A DNA stretch of 7,199 nucleotides, taken from contig JAEEKM010000029.1 in the NCBI GenBank assembly GCA_016282455.1, positions 1-7,199 of the forward strand, given 5' to 3'. The notes under the pieces were generated by a model that was not told the DNA's origin, made no database searches, and saw only the letters and a list, made by a program, of their open reading frames with translations. Below, one piece after another: positions 1 through 6,117 of this stretch; position 1 is the first letter of the stretch, and the number at the start of each line of letters is the position of its first letter. A program made the translations under genes and the position numbers. This DNA comes from Treponema sp. GTDB taxonomy: Bacteria > Spirochaetota > Spirochaetia > Treponematales > Treponemataceae.

Positions 1-1436
1 ATGAGAAGGCGCTGCCAAAGGGTTGTCATGGGGCATATAAAAAAAGCAAGGGTCAGGTTAGAAAGAATACTTCCCTTAAAAAATGCATAGAGCGGCTGGG
101 GGTAGCCGAACCAGAGTATTTCTTTCCATGGGAAAATCAGCGGAAGGAAAATTAAAATCATTTCCACACACAGAGCCACCCTGCTTCGTGCCCTTCTGAA
201 GGACCAGATTATGAGGTATTGCATAAGGAATGGAAAAAGAAGGGTTATGTCTATGCAAAAAGAAATAATCAGGTTAAAGGCCGCCGTTAACTGCATCTGA
301 TAGCCTAAGGCAGGAAAAGAAATTTTTATTTTATGAAAAACCTGCAGCCACATGAGGGAAAATGTAATAATCAGGGTCAGGGTGATTTTTGCAATTATAA
401 AAGCAAGCGGACTGTTTTTGAAAAAAGAAAAAATCAGGTTCCCCAAAAGCAGGACTATTGTAAGGACTGCAATCTGCAGGGGAAGAAAATACCAGGAACG
501 GAAAAAATCTTTTCTTACCGCATTGTGCTGATTCTTTTTTATGAAGGGAGAAAAACAGAAACCAAAAAGCGTAATGCCTGCAACAATTATGATAAGAAGA
601 ATATAGAAGATTTCTCCAGGCCATATTCCGTTTGTTCCGAGTGGGATGTGGGAATAGTGTCTGTCCCATTCAGAAAGGCGCTGTTTTGAAAGAAGTTCTG
701 CAATGCTTTTTATGACCGCCCTGTCTTCTTCTCCGCTGCCGATTGTAATTGCAGTGGAAGCAATCTCTCTTGAAAGAAAAGATTCCAGTCTTTTGTGGGA
801 AGGGTAAACTCCTCTTTTAAAAAGAAAACCGTAGGAAGGGGGGAGTGAATATTCCACGCCGTTTAGGGAACAGGCATTTGCCAGGGTGCGTACAAGAAAG
901 GCAGGTGAATTGTCGGATGGGGAGCCCGCAAGAATTTGTTTTTCAGAAGCCCCTTCTTCCTGGGGAATAAAAACTATAACATAGAGGTCTTCGGTCTGTT
1001 CTGAAGATTCTGCAAAAATTTCTGTTCCTGTAAGGTTTGATTCCTTTTCACTTAGTCCCGGCAGGTTTTCATCATTTGCGCAAAAAGCAACTTCCAGCGT
1101 AAAGGGCAGTTCCATTTCCTTCAGGTCATGCAGCATGGTAAGGGTAAAGTCTTTGTGGCTTAAGGCATATTCTTTGGAAAAACAGAAAGTTATTGTGTTT
1201 TTTCTTTTTGTTCCGGTTTTTACCCTGGTGGGGAAGGTTACAATGACGTTTCTCGGGAAAACAGAACCGTCTGCGTTTGAAAGATTTTGTGTGCTGGTCC
1301 TGAAGTCTGCGTTCTGCAGGATAAAGTTAAGGCTTTCGTTTCCTGTTGCTGCGGTAAGTGGAAAAATACTTCCTGAGAGTAGAAAAATGGCAGTCAGAAA
1401 GAAAAAAAGAGGTCTTTTTCCATACCAGAATTTCAT
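1..1436 (-). CDS. Exported N-terminal domain plus multi-helix membrane protein, unknown function (3' end outside window)
   Basis: The reading frame is open for 478 codons from ATG at 1436-1434 to the window edge, so the C terminus is missing. Residues 1-30 form a signal peptide or first membrane anchor: basic start (MKFWYGKRP), hydrophobic core, then an SGS/TAA-type region. Residues about 31-272 are a soluble region predicted outside the cytoplasmic membrane, with alternating beta-like and helical stretches. From about residue 275 hydrophobic segments follow at roughly 275-297, 316-339, 344-367, 383-413, 420-436 and 457-472, so the C-terminal half is a polytopic membrane domain. I do not recognise the family. 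The arrangement of an exported alpha/beta region followed by many helices recalls M28-peptidase-like or GAA1-like membrane proteins, but I see no metal-ligand motif, so this is only a suggestion. There is no Shine-Dalgarno sequence before the ATG; the signal peptide directly after it supports the start. It is transcribed divergently from the 1501 gene. Sure that it is a gene; function open. Confidence 0.85.
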   Translation of the reverse strand, partial: MKFWYGKRPLFFFLTAIFLLSGSIFPLTAATGNESLNFILQNADFRTSTQNLSNADGSVFPRNVIVTFPTRVKTGTKRKNTITFCFSKEYALSHKDFTLTMLHDLKEMELPFTLEVAFCANDENLPGLSEKESNLTGTEIFAESSEQTEDLYVIVFIPQEEGASEKQILAGSPSDNSPAFLVRTLANACSLNGVEYSLPPSYGFLFKRGVYPSHKRLESFLSREIASTAITIGSGEEDRAVIKSIAELLSKQRLSEWDRHYSHIPLGTNGIWPGEIFYILLIIIVAGITLFGFCFSPFIKKNQHNAVRKDFFRSWYFLPLQIAVLTIVLLLGNLIFSFFKNSPLAFIIAKITLTLIITFSLMWLQVFHKIKISFPALGYQMQLTAAFNLIISFCIDITLLFPFLMQYLIIWSFRRARSRVALCVEMILIFLPLIFPWKEILWFGYPQPLYAFFKGSILSNLTLAFFICPMTTLWQRLL

Positions 1437-1443
1437 ATAAAAT

Positions 1444-1472
1444 AAGATACAATATTGGTCTTTACTTTGCAA
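1444..1472 (-). promoter_or_regulatory. Possible promoter for the leftward membrane-protein gene
   Basis: Read on the minus strand, TTGCAA (1472-1467) is followed after 17 bp by TATCTT (1449-1444). Each box matches the sigma-70 consensus at four of six bases. The expected start site falls at about 1437, immediately before the ATG at 1436, which would give a leaderless message. This agrees with the lack of a Shine-Dalgarno sequence but the motifs are weak and other placements are possible. Confidence 0.3.
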
Positions 1473-1489
1473 TACCCTTGTAGTATAAT
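1461..1489 (+). promoter_or_regulatory. Sigma-70-like promoter for the rightward gene cluster
   Basis: TTTACT (1461-1466) is separated by 17 bp from a perfect TATAAT (1484-1489) on the plus strand. The spacing is ideal and the -10 box is consensus; the -35 box matches at four of six positions. The predicted start is about 1496, only some 5 nt before the ATG at 1501. An additional TACAAT at 1448-1453 could act as an upstream -10 box and would give a leader of about 40 nt, but I see no matching -35 for it. Confidence 0.5.
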
Positions 1490-1490
1490 A

Positions 1491-1494
1491 GAGG
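1491..1494 (+). promoter_or_regulatory. Ribosome binding site for the 1501 gene
   Basis: GAGG lies 6 nt before the ATG at 1501, the same geometry as at 3330 and 4138. It sits between the TATAAT box and its predicted start site, so it would be in the mRNA only if transcription starts further upstream or unusually close to the -10 box. Confidence 0.5.
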
Positions 1495-1500
1495 ATAGTT

Positions 1501-2667
1501 ATGTGTGCCGAAAAGAAAAAATTTATATTGGATCTTCCACTAAAAGTTGTTTTAACCGAAGTGGGAGCATCTTACTTTATCAGTAACAAAAAAAAGCTGC
1601 TTCGCTTTAAACTTGCTGATAATCAGGAAGAATACGGAATCAGTATGGAGCAGTTTTCACCAAACTCCCTCCAGAATATGATTCTTCTTGACTACATCTC
1701 AAAAATCGAAATCTCCATGCCAGAGTTTGTTACTCACCGCCAGGAGATAATGGATCTTTCTAAACTCATAGTTTTTTCCGTTCTTTACAAGCAGTTTGAC
1801 AGGCAGATTTTCAGCGGACTTATTCAGGCAGATTGTGTCCGCAGGCACAACAGAGCTAATCCCTCACAGCTTATTGACGAGCAGACAAAAATTTCAGACA
1901 AGCAGTTAAGAACCCAGCTTTCCATGAAAGACAGCGTCATCCAGCAGAGCAGACAGACTATTCTTGAACCCGTGTGGCGCAGCATCATGAGCAATAACGA
2001 CTATACTACCGAAGAAAAAAATATCTATCTTCTCATGACAGAAAAATTCCTCAACCGACTGAGTCTTATGAACTGGTACATTATTACAAAGTTCTACAAG
2101 GCAGAAGGTTTTAACCAGGTGCTCATGATTATCCGTCAGGCACTTGGGGAATACATGGATAAATCTAAAGTTGCAGAATATATTTCCGTGATGGTAATGG
2201 AGCTTGCCCTTAACAGCGAAAACTCCAATATCAGAAAGGAAGCGAAAGTTCTTTACAAGGGCATTGACAATTCGGACACACTAATTTATGACCCTGAGAT
2301 TCGTGCAAAAATCGTGCAGGAACTCGAAAGAAAACGCTCCCTTGTTTCCCTTTCATGGAAAATCGGCGGCGGTTCTACTGCCATCGGTAAACAGGGCAAA
2401 CTTCAGATTACCCTTTACAACAAGGACGATGAGTTCCAGGAAGTAAAGGAAAACATTGAAAGCAAAATGGCCGCTAACACAAACAAGCGTTCTCTTATTG
2501 ACTTTTACCGACAGATGCCGGAAGGTGAAGAGGGAACAGACCTTGGCCTTTACTATCTTTCATATCTTGATGATGCCTGTAAAAAAGTGAATGTGAAATT
2601 TGAGTCTCTGGTGAACCAGTTCTCTTCCAGTGACCTGACAGTTATTAACCTGAGCTTCTACTTCTAA
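1501..2667 (+). CDS. Cytoplasmic protein with a degenerate GHKL (histidine-kinase-like ATPase) C-terminal domain
   Basis: A 388-residue protein with no signal peptide or membrane segment. I recognise no named family by sequence, but the C-terminal part has the motif order of the GHKL fold. An N-box-like helix at about 226-241 carries E234 and N238 in the ExxxN arrangement (MELALNSEN). Two beta strands around 281-307 end in N307 and acidic residues D309/D310, where the G1 box (N-x-D/DNG) would be. GTDLGL at 345-350 matches the G2 box (G-x-G-L-G-L) in position and pattern, followed by a helix and a closing beta strand (LTVINLSF, 379-386). The glycine-rich lid is poorly conserved, so ATP binding is uncertain. 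The first 75 residues look like a small beta-rich domain and 80-220 are mostly helical. No phospho-acceptor histidine is evident. Start: ATG with GAGG 6 nt upstream. First gene of the rightward cluster, so it may be a regulator or anti-sigma-like factor, but that is inference. Confidence 0.85.
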   Translation: MCAEKKKFILDLPLKVVLTEVGASYFISNKKKLLRFKLADNQEEYGISMEQFSPNSLQNMILLDYISKIEISMPEFVTHRQEIMDLSKLIVFSVLYKQFDRQIFSGLIQADCVRRHNRANPSQLIDEQTKISDKQLRTQLSMKDSVIQQSRQTILEPVWRSIMSNNDYTTEEKNIYLLMTEKFLNRLSLMNWYIITKFYKAEGFNQVLMIIRQALGEYMDKSKVAEYISVMVMELALNSENSNIRKEAKVLYKGIDNSDTLIYDPEIRAKIVQELERKRSLVSLSWKIGGGSTAIGKQGKLQITLYNKDDEFQEVKENIESKMAANTNKRSLIDFYRQMPEGEEGTDLGLYYLSYLDDACKKVNVKFESLVNQFSSSDLTVINLSFYF

Positions 2668-2668
2668 A

Positions 2669-3322
2669 ATGAAAGGAGTTTTGTCTTTTTTCTGCACGCT
2701 TATTTTTTCTCTCCTTTCAGTTCTGCTTCTTTCCTGCAGTGATTCAACCCCACAGGTTTCAACCGTTCAGTCAACAGTTGTTTTTGATTTTGCTGATGAA
2801 AAGAGCAGTCCTTCTTTAAGACTTTCCATTTTTGCAGAAACCCAGGGAGACGTTCACCGCGCTGGAGAAATCCGTCTTTACCACGAAGAAAGCGGTATGG
2901 AATGGCTTTGCAAGAGTCCTCAGAAAATTGCAGGCAACGACAAAAAATCCTGGGCAGGCCACAGAAACTTTGTCAGTCCCGGAGAAGCCAGTGTTCCCCA
3001 GGGAAGATACACCCTTTACTACGATGACCTTTCGGGCAGGGAATGTACGGCTGACTTTAATGTTTCTTTCCCGCAGGAGCACACAAAACTTAAAGCTTCA
3101 GATTTTCCTGAAGCCATAAACGGATCCCGCACAGAAAAACTTTCCATTTACGATGCTTCCGGAGTTCTCATTTACTGGGGCGAGCGCAAACGTTCATGGA
3201 AAAAAGATTCTAATATTTTGAATGATTATGGAACAGCGGTTAAATACCGTACCTGTTATTATACAAACGGCAGTTCTGTGGCATATCTTATGCCCGAGAA
3301 AAGCCTCTTAAACGATAAGTGA
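2669..3322 (+). CDS. Predicted lipoprotein of unknown function
   Basis: A 217-residue protein. Residues 1-22 form a lipoprotein signal peptide: MKG start, a long hydrophobic core, and the lipobox L20-L21-S22-C23, so signal peptidase II should cut before C23, which would be lipidated. The mature part contains beta-rich segments; residues 106-133 have the pattern P-x-G-x-Y-x-L-x-Y-x-D-x-x-G followed by a hydrophobic strand, typical of small Ig-like or carboxypeptidase-regulatory-like beta sandwiches. Three further cysteines (C81, C126, C196) are present. I do not recognise the family. The ATG follows the stop of the preceding gene by one base and lacks an upstream Shine-Dalgarno sequence, so its translation probably depends on ribosomes finishing the 1501 gene. 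Location is expected to be the periplasmic face of the inner membrane or the outer membrane of a spirochaete. Being co-transcribed with trmB and ligA gives no clear clue to its role. Confidence 0.85.
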   Translation: MKGVLSFFCTLIFSLLSVLLLSCSDSTPQVSTVQSTVVFDFADEKSSPSLRLSIFAETQGDVHRAGEIRLYHEESGMEWLCKSPQKIAGNDKKSWAGHRNFVSPGEASVPQGRYTLYYDDLSGRECTADFNVSFPQEHTKLKASDFPEAINGSRTEKLSIYDASGVLIYWGERKRSWKKDSNILNDYGTAVKYRTCYYTNGSSVAYLMPEKSLLNDK

Positions 3323-3329
3323 GGATTTA

Positions 3330-4151
3330 ATGAACATGATTTCTGACGCTGAAGACTTTTCCCAGGAAGAGAATCAGAGCGCCTCTGACGAAGGGGTTCC
3401 ATCAGGTGAAGACAACTCGTATTCGCTTGATGAAGAAGTTTATGAAGATGAAAAACCCGGTATTTTCTTTCGCCCGGTAAAAACTTATGTAATACGTGCG
3501 GGGCGCATGACCGACAGGGAAAAAATCAATTACGCAGACCTTGCCGGAGTGTGGTGCATTCCCTTTGAGCACAGAACACTTAACTTTACGGAAATTTTTG
3601 GAAACAACAATCCTGTTACCATAGAAATCGGTTTTGGAATGGGACAAGCCACAGCCCTTATTGCAGAAGCCCATCCTGATATGAATTATCTTGGCATAGA
3701 AGTTCATAAGCCCGGTGTGGGCCGCCTTCTTGGAGAGATTCAAAAACGCAATCTTTCAAACCTTTACATTCTTGAACACGACGCCCTTGAAGTTTTGGAA
3801 ACAATGATTCCTGACAACTCCATTGAGGCCTTTCACATTTTCTTTCCAGACCCCTGGCCCAAAAAGAAACATCACAAAAGACGCCTCTTGCAGCGCCCGA
3901 GAACAGATTTGCTTGCGCAGAAACTTGCCCCCGAAGGCTACATCTGTTTTGCAACTGACTGGGATGAGTATGCGGAGAGTGCCCTTGAAGAACTTTCTGC
4001 CACACCGCTTCTGGAAAATAAGTACCAGGGTTATGCCCCTCATCAGGAGTGGAGACCCCGTACAAAATTTGAACAGAAGGGAATGGATGCAGGACGTGAA
4101 ATTCATGAACTGGTCTTTGTAAAAAAAGAGGATGACAATGGATCTCTTTGA
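3330..4151 (+). CDS. trmB: tRNA (guanine-N7-)-methyltransferase TrmB
   Basis: Transfers a methyl group from S-adenosylmethionine to N7 of the guanine at position 46 in the variable loop of tRNA; cytoplasmic. The 273-residue protein has the family's landmarks in order: RPVKTYVIRAGRMT (48-61) before the core; SAM-binding motif EIGFGMG (99-105); GIEVHKPGVG (122-131) with acidic E124; EHDA (149-152); the hallmark FFPDPWPKKKHHKRR (171-185) with D174; ATDWDEYA (208-215); and TKFEQKG (245-251) near the C terminus. All catalytic and cofactor residues that I would expect are present. E. coli TrmB has about 239 residues; the excess here is an N-terminal tail of about 43 residues that is strongly acidic (15 Asp/Glu in the first 41). 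The start at 3330 has GAGG 5 nt upstream, overlapping the previous stop codon; an in-frame ATG at 3336 is possible but less well spaced. The 3' end overlaps ligA. Confidence 0.97.
   Translation: MNMISDAEDFSQEENQSASDEGVPSGEDNSYSLDEEVYEDEKPGIFFRPVKTYVIRAGRMTDREKINYADLAGVWCIPFEHRTLNFTEIFGNNNPVTIEIGFGMGQATALIAEAHPDMNYLGIEVHKPGVGRLLGEIQKRNLSNLYILEHDALEVLETMIPDNSIEAFHIFFPDPWPKKKHHKRRLLQRPRTDLLAQKLAPEGYICFATDWDEYAESALEELSATPLLENKYQGYAPHQEWRPRTKFEQKGMDAGREIHELVFVKKEDDNGSL
4128..4131 (+). promoter_or_regulatory. Ribosome binding site that decides the ligA start
   Basis: GAGG lies inside the last codons of trmB. It abuts an ATG at 4132 with no spacer, but is 6 nt from the in-frame ATG at 4138. Since other starts in this cluster use GAGG or AAGGAG with 5-6 nt spacing, 4138 is the better start for ligA. 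Confidence 0.6.
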
Positions 4152-6117
4152 CATGGAAGAAGCCTCCAGTCAGAACCAGCGCTTTGTCCGCGTAAAGGAA
4201 CTTGAGTCCCTTATTACCCGCTATCAGAACTCTTACTACAACGGTGAAGCAGAAATTGCCGACAGTGAATTCGATAAACTCTGGGATGAACTTAAAGAAC
4301 TGGACCCTTCAAATCCAATCCTGCACAGGGTAGGAGCAGACAGCGGAAACTTTGCCAAAGCAAGTCATGTAATGCCCATGGGAAGTCAGGAAAAAGCCGC
4401 TAACCCGGAGCAGTTCATGGCCTGGGCAAACAAGCACTGCTATGACGAATATCTTGTGGAGTTTAAGTTAGACGGTGCAAGCCTAGAACTTCAGTTTGTT
4501 CACGGAATACTTCAGCGGGCAGTTACCAGAGGTGACGGCTCTGTGGGAGATGTAATTACTTCCAATGCAAAAAAAATGCAGGGAGTTCCCGCCGCCCTTT
4601 ATTCAGACGGACAGCTGGTAGACTTTACCGGCGGTATCCGTGGTGAAGTAATAATGAAGAGGTCGGTCCACAAAGAATATTTTTCTTCCAAAGCAAACTG
4701 CCGTAATGCCGCCAACGGGCTTATGAAGCGCAAGGACGGAGAGGGGAGTGAACGTTTAAACCTCATCACTTACGACGTCTGGGCAACAGAAGGAAATCAG
4801 CCTTACAAAGACGAAGAAGAAAAACTTGCCTGGTTAAAAGCCTGTGGTTTTGAAACCGTACGCCTGCACATTTGCAAAAGCCCTTCAGAAGTAATTGATT
4901 ACCGTGCCCATGTAATGGAAGAAAGAAAAAGCCTGGACTACGACATAGACGGTCTTGTAATAAAAGAGAGGCATGTAAACCACGAAGATGCCATGCGTGA
5001 CCGCCCTGACCGCCAGATTGCCTTTAAGTTCAGTCTGGAAGAAGCCATAACAATCATAAAACAGGTAGAATGGAACGAAGCCGGTGCCACCTACACTCCG
5101 GTTGCAGTATTTGACCCGGTAGAACTGAACGGAACAACTGTAAAAAGGGCAAGTCTTGCAAACCCCAATGTAATAAAAAGCCTTGGTGTAAAAATAGGAA
5201 GCCGTGTGGTAGTTGTAAAGCGGGGTGAAATCATTCCCAAAATAGAACGCCTGCTTCCCCTTTCGGAAGAAGAAATTGCTGCAAAGATGAGCCTTAACGA
5301 AAGCGACATTCCCTTTCCTACAGTATGCGCCACCTGCGGCACTCCCCTTGTGGACGAGGGAACAAGACTTTATTGTCCCAATGCTTCCTGTTCCAAGCGA
5401 GTCCTTCATCAGCTTTTAAAATGGGTTTCCGTAGTAGACATCCGTGACCTGGGAGACACACTTATTCGCTCCCTCTTTGCCGACAAAAAACTAAACTCCA
5501 TTTCTGACATTTATTCCCTTACCGTAGAAAGCCTTACTCCATATTTTCTTCAGGAAGAAAGCATCTCTCAGGAAAAAAAATCCCTGGGGGCAGAAAAAGT
5601 TTACTCTTCCATTCAGGCCCACAGAAGCATGAGCCTTGCAAAGTTCATTGCTGCCCTGGACATTGAAGGAATCGGCGAAACTATTGTAGAAAAACTTCTC
5701 TCTGCAGGTTTTGACACACTGGAAAAACTCCTGTCTGCAAAAGAAGAAGAAGTTGCGGCAGTTTACGGCTTTGCAGAGATAATGGCACATACACTGGTGC
5801 AGGGCTTAAAAGAAAACTCAGAAGAAATCCACCGTCTTGTAGATGAGGGAATAATCCGCATTCAGGAAACGAACAGCGGCGGCCCCCTTAACGGAAAGTC
5901 TTTCTGTTTTACGGGAGAACTCCTTACCATGAAGCGTAGTGATGCACAGAATCTTGTGAAAAACTTAGGCGGACAGGTAAAAAGTTCCGTAGTAAAAGGT
6001 CTTTCCTATCTGGTTACAAACGACACTTCCAGCGGTTCTGCAAAAAATGTAAAGGCACAGAGCCTTGGCATTCCTGTTATCAGTGAAAAAGAATTCCTTG
6101 CCATGGTGGGAAAATGA
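4138..6117 (+). CDS. ligA: NAD-dependent DNA ligase LigA
   Basis: Seals 3'-OH/5'-phosphate nicks in duplex DNA using NAD as adenylate donor, in Okazaki fragment joining and repair. The 659 residues (E. coli: 671) show the full domain order. Domain Ia, about 22-68, binds NMN. In the nucleotidyltransferase domain the lysine that becomes adenylated is in FKLDG (K110), followed by TRGDG (130-134), RGEV (168-171), DIDGLVIK (269-276) and IAFKF (294-298). An OB fold follows (about 307-370). A four-cysteine zinc finger has C397, C400, C413 and C418. Helix-hairpin-helix repeats occupy about 425-558 and a C-terminal BRCT domain about 582-657 (FCFTGEL and GLSYLV segments). Odd points: the usual VGRTG-x-x-TPVA of the OB fold is NEAGATYTPVA, ATLHN is ASLAN, and HxxPMLSL is HVMPMGSQEK. 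The active-site set is intact, so it should be functional. An ATG two codons upstream (4132) is a less likely start. It overlaps trmB by 14 nt. Confidence 0.97.
   Translation: MDLFDMEEASSQNQRFVRVKELESLITRYQNSYYNGEAEIADSEFDKLWDELKELDPSNPILHRVGADSGNFAKASHVMPMGSQEKAANPEQFMAWANKHCYDEYLVEFKLDGASLELQFVHGILQRAVTRGDGSVGDVITSNAKKMQGVPAALYSDGQLVDFTGGIRGEVIMKRSVHKEYFSSKANCRNAANGLMKRKDGEGSERLNLITYDVWATEGNQPYKDEEEKLAWLKACGFETVRLHICKSPSEVIDYRAHVMEERKSLDYDIDGLVIKERHVNHEDAMRDRPDRQIAFKFSLEEAITIIKQVEWNEAGATYTPVAVFDPVELNGTTVKRASLANPNVIKSLGVKIGSRVVVVKRGEIIPKIERLLPLSEEEIAAKMSLNESDIPFPTVCATCGTPLVDEGTRLYCPNASCSKRVLHQLLKWVSVVDIRDLGDTLIRSLFADKKLNSISDIYSLTVESLTPYFLQEESISQEKKSLGAEKVYSSIQAHRSMSLAKFIAALDIEGIGETIVEKLLSAGFDTLEKLLSAKEEEVAAVYGFAEIMAHTLVQGLKENSEEIHRLVDEGIIRIQETNSGGPLNGKSFCFTGELLTMKRSDAQNLVKNLGGQVKSSVVKGLSYLVTNDTSSGSAKNVKAQSLGIPVISEKEFLAMVGK

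Noticed and set aside
331..669. Minus-strand open frame of 112 codons, and a similar TTG-started one at 76-258
   Set aside because: Both are out-of-frame readings within the same strand as the real gene 1436 to 1, whose frame encodes a signal peptide and regular membrane helices through these positions.
333..689. Plus-strand open frame of 118 codons
   Set aside because: It lies entirely antisense to the long minus-strand membrane protein, has a low-complexity Lys/Asn-rich composition, no Shine-Dalgarno sequence and no recognisable domain.
1135..1440. Plus-strand open frame of 101 codons ending near the promoter region
   Set aside because: It is antisense to the signal peptide and exported domain of the leftward gene, and its hydrophobic stretch is a by-product of that overlap.
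1729..1770. F-V-T-H79 in the GHKL-like protein as a histidine-kinase H-box
   Set aside because: The following residues lack the E/D-x-x-x-P-L pattern and the site is about 155 residues before the N-box, too far for a normal DHp-catalytic arrangement.
4885..5409. Minus-strand open frame of 174 codons inside ligA
   Set aside because: It covers the conserved ligase motifs from DIDGLVIK to the zinc finger in antisense; composition is Phe/Tyr/Cys-heavy with no domain signal.
4569..5580. Runs of eight A in ligA (4569-4576 and 5573-5580) and after the GTG start (6800-6807) as phase-variation switches
   Set aside because: The runs are short, lie in Lys codons, and ligA is expected to be essential. 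Such tracts are common in A-rich coding sequence.
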